A stretch of DNA of 64,000 bases from Lepas anatifera (lineage: Eukaryota; Arthropoda; Thecostraca; Lepadidae). Numbering within the stretch: the first letter of the stretch is position 1; each line of letters opens with the position of its first letter. Positions 23,765 to 33,170 of this stretch are shown here, piece after piece. The notes under the pieces were generated by a model. It saw only the letters and a list, made by a program, of their open reading frames with translations. It ran no database searches and was not told the DNA's origin. The stretch covers positions 379,140 through 443,139 of the forward strand of contig JAOTON010001353.1 in NCBI GenBank assembly GCA_034440635.1. The letters run 5' to 3'. The translations under genes and the position numbers were made by a program.

Positions 23765-24280
23765 TCTGGAAAATAAAGGCCAAGAAAAGTACTAAGCCAC
23801 ATTTCTTTTCTGTGGCTTAATCTATTCTCAATTGTATTTTGTAGAAAACCCGAGGCCTCTAACAGGTTATGGGTTTCTTTGTATTTTTTAAATGCTAAGT
23901 AAACTCCTCTAAAATTGGTCGATTATTAGTGATAAGCTGGTCTCCTTTCTTTAAACAATTTATTGATTTTCGTATCGAGTTTCTTTTTTCAAGATTGAGA
24001 AAATACTTCGAGCACTTCTCCCCCTCTTCGTGCCATGCTACCCTGGATCGAGTAATAAAGCCTTGAATTATCGGTGCTCGAATTTCCTCCAACCTGTATT
24101 TTGCTCTTGCTAAATGGTTGTAAATTTCGGGAGATTCATTTGGAACTAACTTTTCTAACCGTTCAATTTCCTGCATAATTTTCGTTTCTTCATTACGTTG
24201 TCTCCGCGCTTTGCGCTTCGAATATTGTATTGTTTGGCTCCTAATACTCATCAGTAGAGTTTCATAGAAAAGATTGATAT
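23765..24280 (-). pseudogene. LINE ORF2 linker between endonuclease and RT
   Basis: Minus-strand translation contains IMQEIERLEKLV, LARAKYRLEEIRA, and GEKCSKYFLNLEKRNS, the conserved block ahead of the RT in L1/Tx1 elements. A shift follows NRPILEEFT, after which another frame continues to the T1 boundary. The right boundary is the GATAT target duplication of the gypsy insertion. Confidence 0.85.
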
Positions 24281-24490
24281 TGTACTGTTCGGTTCTTGAA
24301 TTCAACCTGACTCACGAGCGCGACCGCCGATCAACAAACCACCATGGTGTTCCACCAAGAACTGTATTTGCGCCAAAATCCAGGTATGACAACATTTAGC
24401 CAATCACCAGAAAGAGAAACAAGTACTTGCTCACTTAGTGTAAACAAGTACCAAAGTGAGGTAACCGAAAGTGACGTCATCAACACTACA
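24281..24490 (-). repeat. 3' LTR of gypsy element
   Basis: On the minus strand it begins TGTAGTGTTGATGACGTCAC and ends AGTACA. It contains a perfect TGACGTCA (CRE/ATF-type) site at 24472-24479, near the LTR start. The same site occurs in the other LTR. Confidence 0.95.
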
Positions 24491-24580
24491 TACTCCCACA
24501 CAATCCTGAAGGTCGGCAATGGAAAAGCAAAACATTGCGAGAAACAGGATTAACAAATCGTACATCATGAAACAAACACA

Positions 24581-25793
24581 TCACAGGCTGAGACGAGCCG
24601 GTCGGAAGCGACATCGTCCAAACGAGGACGGTGGCAACTCCCGCAGGCCACTCGTCGTCGAAAGGTCCGAGGCCGGCTCCGGTGGCCTCGGTACGTCAGC
24701 AGTCGCTTGGTCGCCAGAAGATGGCATCGGCTGCTCAGACGATGTTCCTGAGGGCGACGCAGGGTTCGGCGACGCCGGCGGCGATGCAGAGGTCGGCGTA
24801 CCGATAGCCTCGGTGGTTGGCGACTGGCTCCAGTCTGGATGATCGGCGCGACCGTGCCGGACCTGGGCCAGATGAGCCGCGTTCCACTTGGAGCCGTCGG
24901 AGAGCAGATATGTCGCCTCTCCGATGCGACGGACAACCGTCAGCATCTTACCGAACGGGAGTTCGTTCTTGGGGATGTGGCCTTGACGACGCACCCGTAC
25001 TGTATCCCCCGGACGCAGAGAAGACGGTCGCACTCCTCTTCTTCGGTTGTAGTTTTTGGCGTTACGTTGCTGTTGTGTCGCAACTCGCTTGCGGATGTCG
25101 GTGCTTGCTGTCTCTGACGTCATCACCGGCAGACTAAGGCGCATACGACGCCCATGCAGAACCTCCGATGGAGACATTCCAGTTGAACAGTGTGGCGTCG
25201 CTCGGTAGTGCGCTAGACGAAACCGCACGTGCGCCACAAAGGAGACAGAAGGCTTCCTGCACGCTTCCCCAAGCCACGTCTTCAGCACCCGGTTGAAGCG
25301 TTCAACCGCGGCGTTTCCACGAGGCCAGTATAGTGATGACCGTCCATGCTTGATATCCCGGGCCTTGAGGTAATCTTCGAATTTGGCGCTGATAAACTGA
25401 CGGCCGTTGTCCGTGATGAGCTCGTCTGGGAATCCCTCCCTGGCGAATACGATGCTTAAGGCTCGGATGACGTCGTCGGACTCGACAGATGGTGTCAACG
25501 CTACCTCAGGCCACTTGCTGTGGTAATCAGTGATGGTAATGGCGAAACGGCAACTCGGAGGGGCGCCTGTGATAGGGCCGACGATGTCGACGCCTAGCTT
25601 TGACCAGACGCGATCCGGTAGTGGCACTGGCTGCAGCGGTGCTGGGCGGGCACTGTGGGACAGAACTTCGCTCTTCCCCTGGCATTCAGCACAAGCCTGG
25701 ACTAGCTCGGTGACAGTGCGGTCCATTCCGGGCCACCACGCCAAGCTCCTCAGCAGCTGCTTGGTACGCACGATCCCTTCATGCGTCTTGTAG
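24581..25793 (-). pseudogene. Gypsy integrase (pol C-terminal part)
   Basis: An open 396-residue frame starting at 25771, with a few more codons up to the T1 boundary at 25793. It has the zinc-binding Cys pair (CAECQGK), a DDE core with D in LGVDIVGPI, D in ITDNGRQF and E in NAAVERFN, then a basic C-terminal domain (RVRRQGHIPKNELPFG) and a Pro/Ser-rich tail. The integrase joins retrotransposon cDNA to the host genome. The rest of its N-terminal domain lies across the nested T1. This part is intact; the polyprotein as a whole is not. Confidence 0.9.
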
Positions 25794-26824
25794 CCCTCGC
25801 CCCACCGGGGGGGCCATCGATGGCCCCCCTAAGGTTTTTCCGGGATAGCAGAAAAACGACGAGGCGCAGCACCGCGGTTGAGGGCTCTACCTCTCACTGC
25901 ATCATTTTCCCATCATCCCTGAAATTTTTACCCCGGGTCACCCAAGGTCAGGTCACCAGACGAGGTCAACCAAGGTCACCTCACTTCACTTTAGAGCTCT
26001 GTAAGAGCTACATTTCAAAGTCGATCGATTTGAAACTTCCTACAATTCATGACCCCTCCAGGGTCTACAACGTGTATATCCGGGATTTTTCGATTTCGTG
26101 CCCTGAGGTCAGGTCACGAGGCGACCTCTCCCATTGGAAAAGCATGGGGAAAAGCTATTTCATGATATAAAAGCCACAAAAATGATTGCAAATACTCAGA
26201 CTGCTCAGAACAACGTTTTTGGACACCCTTTCACGGATCCCAGGGGTCATATTTGCCCTTTGACTTTTCCAAGGTCATCCAAGGTCACCGGAGGTCAAAA
26301 ACAGTATTTTGACAATAACTTTTGACCTAATTGAGCTAGAGCAGTGAAACAAACACCATCGTGTTTGTCTTGTCACTGGCTTTCATTTGATATACGGCAA
26401 GGTCACTTTCTGACCTTTTGTGACCTCAGGTCATATTAGGTCACGAGGTGACCTCTGGTGGTCAAACCACTGGCGGGAGGTCTTTAAGTTCCACATAGCG
26501 GAAAAAGTACAGGCAATTTGCTATCAAATGTACTTTACCAGGCCTCAATAGCTCTAATGACATAAGAGTTATGCCCAGTTTGCTTAATCATTGCATATTT
26601 GAGTGAAAATAGCCGATCTTGACCTAATTTGACCTCTGGAGGTCAAACCATTGACCTGAGCACTAAAACATGCGAAGTAATTTCTTACTGAATTCACGCG
26701 AGCTTTCTATTGCACTTTGCAGATTTGCGCTAACGCCCATATTTTCGGAGTTAGAGGGGGGGCCATCGATGGCCCCCCCGGTGGGGCGAAGGTGGCGCCG
26801 GACCCCCGGTGGGGCGCGGGGTAG
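25790..26824 (-). mobile_element. T1 element in gypsy pol with GTAG duplication (copy 10)
   Basis: The element proper is 25794-26820. It is flanked by GTAG on both sides (25790-25793 and 26821-26824) instead of TTAA. The pol frame continues across one GTAG: ..KYLQVAY on the right side and KTHEGIVRTK on the left. The insertion is younger than the gypsy element. Its length and termini are those of a normal T1. Confidence 0.93.
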
Positions 26825-27561
26825 GCCACTTGTAGGTACTTATCCCTGAGAGCAGATGGAACGACGACGCAATCCATTCCACGAAGAATGATGTCGTCTT
26901 CACGAAGCTGAAGCTCGTTTCTGGTCGCGAAGAAGTCGCGCAAGGTGTCCGAGCACTTGCGCGGTGATTCCGGCCAACCGTTGCGGATGGCCTCTCGAAG
27001 TTCGGCGAGTACAGGGTCGTGAGATTACAACGCACGCAGATCCTCTTCAGAGATGATCCCATCGGCATCTTCGGAGATCAGGGCGATGATCTCGTCGCTG
27101 TCATTCTCCGGTGGACCCGTGTCCGGCAGGGGCAACCGCGACAAAGCATCGGCCATCGGGATCGAATGGCCTGGTTTGTACTCAACTGAGTACGAGTAGG
27201 GTAGTAGACGACACTGCCATCTTGCGATGCGAGCTCCTGCTCGGTTCGAGGACTTTGGTGATAGGAGAGTTGTGAGTGCACTGTGGTCCGTCCTCAAGAC
27301 AAAGGAACGACCCCACAAGTACATCTTCCAGTGCTCTACTGCTCCGACTGCGCTGAGGGCCTCCTTCTCAGATACGGAGTAACGAGACTCGGGACCGGTG
27401 AACGAGCGCGACCAGTACGCCACCGGTCTCTCTTCACCATCCTGCTGGATCTGGGTGAGCACGGCTCCTGCACCGCGGTCGCTTGCGTCCGTGGTGACGA
27501 TGGTCTTGAGATCAGCGTTGAACGGTCTCAACACGGGACTCATAGAGATGAGGCGCTTGAC
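26825..27561 (-). pseudogene. Gypsy RNase H and linker to integrase
   Basis: RNase H carries TDASDRGAGAVL, YSVSEKEALSAV, and LRTDHSALTTL, ending PMADALSRLP. It degrades the RNA strand during reverse transcription. A TAA stop at 27025-27027 separates it from the linker to the integrase, which continues in the same frame. Another stop, at 27562-27564, separates it from the RT. Confidence 0.88.
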
Positions 27562-27564
27562 TTG

Positions 27565-28581
27565 CTAGAACGCAGTCTCCACCTTTGACGTCCACTCGAA
27601 CGGGGTATCCTTCTTCAGAAGATCAGCCATTGGTCGGACCACCGTGGCGTAAGAAGGAACGAAACGGCTGAACCAGCCCGTAGTCCCCAGGAAGCTTCGT
27701 AGTTCCTTGACGTTGGTAGGTGATGGCGCATCGAGAACCGCCTCCACTGAAGAGATGAGCGGGACCACTCCATCCCTTGACAGCTTGTGTCCGCAGAACT
27801 CCACTTCGGTCAGCCCATATGAAGACTTCTCTTCGTTGATGGTCACGTTGGCCTTCCGCAGTCGCTCCTTGACCTGACGAAGACGTTGATCGTGCTCTTG
27901 ACGATCTCTACCAGACACCAGGATGTCGTCGAGGTAGTGACCGCATCCTTCGATGCCTTGAAGGAGACTGGTCAGCAGCTTCTGGAAAGCGCTTCCACTG
28001 AATACAAGGCCGAAGGGGACTCTAGTGAAGCGCCATAATCCATCGTGGGTGAGGAAGGCGGTGATGTCTCTTGAAGACTCATGAAGCAGCAGCTGATGAT
28101 ATGCTGACTTGAGATCTATGCGGCTGTAGATGGATCCGAACAACTTCGTTTCCAACTCCTGGATGGTGGGAAGGGGGTGGGTCTCTGCAACTATCTGCGA
28201 GTTGGGACCTCTCAGATCCACGCAAAGGCGAATCTTGCCATCCTTCTTCCGCGCAACGATGATTGGGCTGACCCACTCTGAAGCATCGATGCGCTCGATG
28301 ATGCCTGCCCGCTCCAGTCTTGACAACTCTGTTGAGACCTCCTGTCGCACTGAGAAAGGTAGGCGTCTAAGACGATAGGCAGTTGGGGCGGCGTCTTCCT
28401 TCAGCTGAATCTTATGTTGATAGCCTTTGATGACCGAAAGCTCATCCTCAGCCTCGACTTGAAACACCGAGTTGGAAGCCGGATGAAGAGTTATATCCAA
28501 AGCCTGGAGTAGGTCCAGGCCCATTATGGCTTCTTCAGCTTCGGTTTCAACCAGTTGGAAGTACACGGAGGCTTCCTTACC
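27565..28581 (-). pseudogene. Gypsy reverse transcriptase
   Basis: A frame of over 330 residues with the RT blocks in order: SPIIVARKKDGKIRLCVDLR, IDLKSAYHQL, RVPFGLVFSGSAFQ, and catalytic HYLDDILVSG, then LGTTGWFSRFVPSY before the RNase H. Leu replaces the usual Val in the YxDD box. The frame is bounded by a TAG at 28582-28584 on the protease side and by a TAG at 27562-27564 on the RNase H side. Similarity of layout to sea-urchin and insect Mag-type elements is from general knowledge, not from a search. Confidence 0.92.
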
Positions 28582-28584
28582 CTA

Positions 28585-28790
28585 AAAAGCAGCAACGGCT
28601 TTTAGGGTTCCTCGCACGTTGAGAAGGTTCTTGCCAAAACCAAACAGTTGCGCACTGCTGGCAGCAAACTGCACCCCTTGGAACAGCTTCTTGGCTAGGC
28701 AGAAGCTCAAGATGGAGCAGGACGCCCCGGTGTCTATCTGGAGCTTGACAGCTTGTTAAACACCACCTGCAGTGATGCTGAAATCACACG
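28585..28790 (-). pseudogene. Gypsy aspartic protease
   Basis: The motif LQIDTGASCSIL, with the catalytic Asp codon at 28732-28734, is in the same frame as the RT. The TAG at 28582-28584 follows it. The protease matures the Gag-Pol polyprotein. The N-terminal boundary is uncertain. Confidence 0.75.
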
Positions 28791-28971
28791 AAATCTTCTT
28801 GTGGCTGCTGGTCTGACTGCACGTCAGCACCTGGAGTTCTTCACTGAACTCCTTGCAGTAGGCTTTCTTCTGCGGCTTGTGTCGCTCTCCACCAGATGGA
28901 TGCTATTGGTGACTGCCACGACTGCTGTCACCACTGGTGCTGGCACGACTACCATCACCACTGCGGCTGCG

Positions 28972-29013
28972 ACACCAAGCTGCGAAGTGACCAATTTGCG
29001 AACAGCTGTGGCA
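28972..29013 (-). pseudogene. Gypsy nucleocapsid CCHC zinc knuckle
   Basis: CHSCSQIGHFAAWC fits C-x2-C-x4-H-x4-C. It is in the pol frame, not the frame of the upstream gag. Between the two at about 29030-29080 a ~20-bp motif (CAGATGGCAGATG and neighbours) is repeated, which may have caused a frameshift. Confidence 0.75.
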
Positions 29014-29083
29014 TCTGACGTTCTGAGCTGGACAGCTGTCAGATGGCAGATGTCAGACAGCTGACAGATGGCAGATGACCTCT

Positions 29084-29710
29084 TCAACAGTTTCTGAATT
29101 TGACCTTGTTGGGCTTCCGACTTGATTGATGGGGATGTGGCTTGTATATCTTGGACACAGAATCAGGTACCATGGCAGCCGCTTCCTGGCGTGAACGCTC
29201 AAAGGCCTCAGCAACGCTTAGAACCTTGGCCAAAGTGAGGTCCCTGTCTTGCAGGAATTTCTCTCTTAGTGAAGGATGCAGTGTCTTCTCCACTACTGCG
29301 TCTCTGATCAGTTCATCAGTCATGTTGCCATAAGCGCATGACTTTGCCAAATCACGAAGAGCCACCACAAAGTCTGCTGTAGTTTCGGCAGGCTGCTGGT
29401 TCCTCTGTCGAAACTTGTAGCGTTCTACAATAACATTCACTTGCGGCGTGTAGAACTCCCTGAATTGTCTAAGTGCCAAGTCTGCGTCGGTTTCATTTTC
29501 CCGCTTTACTCCTGCTGGAAGGCTCTCGAAGACTCGATGTGCTTCTTCTCCCACGCAGTGTAGTAAGATCGCCCTCTGGCGCGCTGCGGTGAAACCCTCA
29601 GCTCCGATGGCGGTGGCGTAGTTCAAAAATCTTCGTTCCCAAACCGGCCATTCCACCGTTGGTCTGCCAGGCACTGCCAAAAATGGCGCCGGAGGCTGGA
29701 CACCCTCCAT
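29084..29710 (-). CDS. Gypsy Gag, capsid region
   Basis: A 208-residue frame starting MEGVQPPAPF. It has the Ty3/gypsy Gag signature of a Trp/Phe-rich start (VEWPVWERRFLNYATA), then LLHCVGEEAHRVFESL and FREFYTPQVNVIVERYKFR. It forms the particle in which reverse transcription takes place. It stops before the zinc knuckle, which is in another frame. The start codon lies about 100 bp inside the 5' LTR, as expected. Confidence 0.85.
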   Translation of the reverse strand: MEGVQPPAPFLAVPGRPTVEWPVWERRFLNYATAIGAEGFTAARQRAILLHCVGEEAHRVFESLPAGVKRENETDADLALRQFREFYTPQVNVIVERYKFRQRNQQPAETTADFVVALRDLAKSCAYGNMTDELIRDAVVEKTLHPSLREKFLQDRDLTLAKVLSVAEAFERSRQEAAAMVPDSVSKIYKPHPHQSSRKPNKVKFRNC

Positions 29711-29812
29711 GCCTCAAAACAACGATGAAAAAAAACGTGCGGCACAAGACTGTTAAGGGAACTCAAAAAGATCTAAGTTTTCAAAGGACTAATCTCATCC
29801 TGAACGCCATAA

Positions 29813-30022
29813 TGTACTGTTCGGTCCTTGAATTCAACCTGACTCACGAGCGCGACCGCCGATCAACAAACCACCATGGTGTTCCACCAAGAACTGTATT
29901 TGCGCCAAAATCCAGGTATGACAACATTTAGCCAATCACCAGAAAGAGAAACAAGTACTTGCTCACTTAGTGTAAACAAGTACCAAAGTGAGGTAACCGA
30001 AAGTGACGTCATCAACACTACA
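29813..30022 (-). repeat. 5' LTR of gypsy element
   Basis: 210 bp, one visible difference from the other LTR. It has a TGACGTCA site at 30004-30011. On the minus strand it ends AGTACA and is followed within three bases by a TGG that could start a primer-binding site (TGGCGTTCAGGATGAG); I cannot assign the tRNA. Confidence 0.93.
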
Positions 30023-30327
30023 GATATCAATACTAAATACTAGTTGAGAAAAATGAGATGGGTTCGATCGGAATTCATTAGTATATATTGGAAGAGCGTA
30101 CTGGCTAACTTGCTCATTTATGCAGTCTTTAATACATGTTATGTATTGAAGGTCGTCAAGGAGGCTTTCATTAAACTTCCAAAGTCCTGGGCCCCTTTCG
30201 AGATTGGGCTCCTTGATAGACCACGTAACGCTACTGTGATCAGTTCTATATGCGGGAACAATTTCACAATGGTCAATGTGTCTAGCCAGTTCGTTGTTGG
30301 TAAATACTATGTCCAGTCGACCATATT
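30023..30327 (-). pseudogene. LINE endonuclease, C-terminal part
   Basis: Minus-strand translation gives GRLDIVFTNNELA, PAYRTDHSSVTWSI and GPGLWKFNESLL. The RLD and (R/S)DHS motifs, with the catalytic His, end an APE-type endonuclease. The frame ends LVFSIDI at the gypsy target site and continues at 24280 as NLFYETLL. Confidence 0.85.
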
Positions 30328-31356
30328 TTAACCCTCGCCCCACCGGGGGCCATCGATAGCCCCCTAAGGTTTTTCCGGGATAGCAGAAAAACGACGAGGC
30401 GCAGCACCGCGGTTGAGGGCTCTACCTCTCGCTGCATCATTTTCCCATCATCCTGAAATTTTTTACCCCGGGTCACCCAAGGTCAGGTCACCAGACGAGG
30501 TCAACCAAGGTCACCTCACTTCACCTTTAGAGCTCTGTAAGAGCTACATTTCAAAGTCGATCGATTTGAAACTTCCTACAGTTCATGACCCCTCTAGGGT
30601 CTACAAGGTGTATATCCGGGATTTTTCGATTTCATGCCCTGAGGTCAGGTCACGAGGCGACCTCTCCCATTGGAAAAGCATGGGGAAAAGCTATTTCATG
30701 ATATAAAAGCCACAAAAATGATTGCAAATACTCAGACTGCTCAGAACAACGTTTTTGGACACCCTTTCACGGATCCCAGGGGTCATATTTGCCCTTTGAC
30801 TTTTCCAAGGTCATCCAGGTCACCAGAGGTCAAAAACAGTATTTTGACAATAACTTTTGACCTAATTGAACTAGAGCGGTGAAACAAACACCATCGTGTT
30901 TGTCTTGTCACTGGCTTTCATTTGATATACAGCAAGGTCACTTTTTGACCTTTCGTGACCTCAGGTCATATTAGGTCACGAGGTGACCTCTGGCGGTCAA
31001 ACCACTGGCGGGAGGTCTTTACGTTCCACATAGCGGAAAAAGTACTGGCAATTTGCTATCAAATGTACTTTACCAGGCCTCAATAGCTCTAATGACATAA
31101 GAGTTATGCCCAGTTTGCTTAATCATTGCATATTTGAGTGAAAATAGCCGATCTTGACCTAATTTGACCTCTGGAGGTCAAACCATTGACCTGAGCACTA
31201 AAACATGCGAAGTAATTTCTTACTGAATTCACGCGAGCTTTCTATTGCACTTTGCAGATTTGCGCTAACGCCCATATTTTCGGAGTTAGAGGGGGCCATC
31301 GATGGCCCCCCGGTGGGGCGAAGGTGGCGCCGGACCCCCGGTGGGGCGCGGGTTAA
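30328..31356 (-). mobile_element. T1 element in LINE endonuclease (copy 11)
   Basis: A complete T1 with TTAA at 30328-30331 and 31353-31356. The body has a small deletion at about 30815-30820 that shortens one 10-bp hexamer spacing to 8 bp. Confidence 0.95.
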
Positions 31357-31745
31357 GGGATTGGGTTTACGCCAAGTAAACTGATATTCACACGGGTGTC
31401 TCTTACGCCATAAATCAATCAGACTATGTCTCTCAATGACTTGAAGGAAACGGCGTTTTGCATTTATGTTACCTTCTCGAAAATAATTCGAATCTCTCTG
31501 AAGGTCCATAACAAAATTCCAGTCTCCAGCAATCACCAGGTTTTCAGGTACCATTGATTCCATGCATCCTTCCAATTCGAAGTAAAAATCCGGATTATCT
31601 TCATTTGGTCCATAAACACTAATGAAGGAGTACACGTTTCCACGTATTTGACAATTTATGGCCTAAGAGTTTCGTACCTTCAGTCTCCGATAAAATGTCG
31701 TGAGGCAATGTATGTTTGATAAGGATTGAAGTACCTCGACTCAAG
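31357..31745 (-). pseudogene. LINE endonuclease, N-terminal part (truncated)
   Basis: It carries YSFISVYGPNEDN, NLVIAGDWNFVMD with the catalytic Asp, and LIDLWRKRHP..YQFTW, which are the central APE-endonuclease blocks. A frameshift occurs near 31663. Upstream SRGTSILIKHTLP is readable to about 31740, after which LINE similarity stops. Confidence 0.85.
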
Positions 31746-32240
31746 CTTCACTTGCATGCATGATAGAGGTGGGAGTTTCGGGCAATTTTGCAGGCCCGGG
31801 CCCGGGCCCGGTCTGCTGCTGATTTTAGAAGCCCGTCACAAGCCCGGTTTGTGGTAGAAATGGCTTATCAAGCCCGGGAAGGCCCGGTATCATGGGAAAA
31901 CCATAAACGACTGTATACATAATCTATTTACTTTAAAGCTGTCTCAAATACATATTCTAAGCCAATTTATCCTGGAAAAGTTTTGGTTGCACCCAAAACC
32001 ATATTAAAAAGGTGCATGCGGCATCAGTAGCCTCAGCTATCTTAATAATTCAGCAGAAAATGATACTGAAAAACACAGTATGAAACATGCCTTGCTTATG
32101 ATGCAAGCTTACTTCAGATAATGACCAGTATCACCTTATAAAACAATGGGCATTCGAGATAGAGGTATGCACATGGCAGCTAAAATAATCAGGATGAAAT
32201 AAGCCCACTCATATCAGACATTTCCTCCATGGTTGCACTT
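31746..32240. other. Spacer with GGGCCC repeats
   Basis: It contains a short GGGCCC tandem tract at about 31793-31812 and scattered AAGCCCGG motifs to 31890. Otherwise AT-rich, with no gene recognised. Confidence 0.5.
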
Positions 32241-33170
32241 TTAACACCCTCACTGGAGGAGGGTCTGGCACTAACGCGCACTGGAGGGGGGCCTGGTAGG
32301 CCCTCCCCTAAGATCTCGGAAACTAAGAGGGTTAGAAAAACGCCACTTATTGGTTGGGTGGGGGCTATGGTGATCTACATGATGACCAATTTTCATTGAC
32401 CTAGGTCAGTATCTTCAAGGTCAAACGAGGTCGTAAAGGTCAAATATTGGCCAAGCTGGGATCGATTGGTAAATGCTGTGATTATGCAGGAAAATGGCGG
32501 GAGTAAGCTAAAGGCGGACAAGGTTCATAGAGAAGAGGTCTCAAAGAGGCTTCCCCACAACTTTTGGGTCAAGGTCATTCAAGGTCATTGACCTTTAAGG
32601 TCACCATATGGTATACTACTTATTATTTACACTTTGACTACCACTGTATCCACTGTTTGGCGGGAAATGAGGATTGACCTTTCCCAATGACATTTGACCT
32701 TGTCCTTTGACCTTGAACTTTGTATTGGGGTACCCTACCGATAACGTCATAGCATAAATATGTCAGACGGGGTAACGTCATTTGGCCGGACGCACAGTGG
32801 TCAGTGACCTTGAAAGTGCAGATATGACCTTGACCTGTGACCTTTGACCTTGACCTTGACGTTCATTTGAAGTAATCTTGACATATAGTCCCGCTTATAT
32901 GACGTTATGACGTCACCAATCGGTCTTCAATGCAAGCTAACTGGTCCGATCGCGCGTTTACGGCGATCTCAAAATGCAGGTCTGACTTTGAAAGCCTATA
33001 AGTCAAAAAAATTTTCGGACGATTTTCAAAAAGTCTTCCCCAATCGATGCGCTATTAAATTCTGTTAAATGTGGCCACGTTTCGTTTTTGGCTACAAGCG
33101 GTTCTCCGGTCACCTCGGAAAAACAGGTGGGGGGCCTCCGAGCCCCCTTCCCCTCCAGTGCGCGTGTTAA
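32241..33170 (+). mobile_element. T3 TTAA element (copy 1)
   Basis: TTAA lies at 32241-32244 and 33167-33170. The doubled left end reads CACCCTCACTGGAGGAGGG, a spacer, then GCGCACTGGAGGGG and a GC hairpin; the right end is CCCTCCAGTGCGCGTG. The body has runs of TGACCT spaced 6-7 bp apart (near 32820-32860) and GACGTCA motifs, and lacks the T1/T2 internal sequence. A second full copy lies at 51992 in the opposite orientation. Confidence 0.9.

Larger units (their letters stand above)
24281..30022 (-). mobile_element. Ty3/gypsy (Mag-like) LTR retrotransposon
   Basis: The ends are two 210-bp LTRs with TG..CA termini, flanked by a perfect 5-bp duplication GATAT at 24276-24280 and 30023-30027. The LTRs differ at one position that I can see (GGTTCTT versus GGTCCTT near 24293 and 29825), so insertion is recent. 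Internal order on the minus strand is gag, CCHC knuckle, protease, reverse transcriptase, RNase H, integrase, the Ty3/gypsy order. No envelope frame or chromodomain is seen. It landed inside the LINE. Three in-frame stops and a nested T1 break the pol frame. Confidence 0.95.
14988..31745 (-). mobile_element. L1/Tx1-type LINE, 5'-truncated, with nested insertions
   Basis: Eight pieces in one order and orientation together follow a LINE ORF2: endonuclease (31745 to 30023), linker (24280 to 23765), reverse transcriptase with YADD (22736 to 22136), RT C-terminal part (19224 to 17318) and a cysteine-rich tail with CTFC...HLFWSC (16285 to 15008). Roughly 3 kb of LINE is spread over 16.7 kb by eight T1/T2 elements and one gypsy retrotransposon. 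The 5' end is near 31745, inside the endonuclease, so the copy is 5'-truncated as is typical of LINEs. Several frameshifts and stops show it is dead. The 3' boundary is approximate. Confidence 0.85.
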
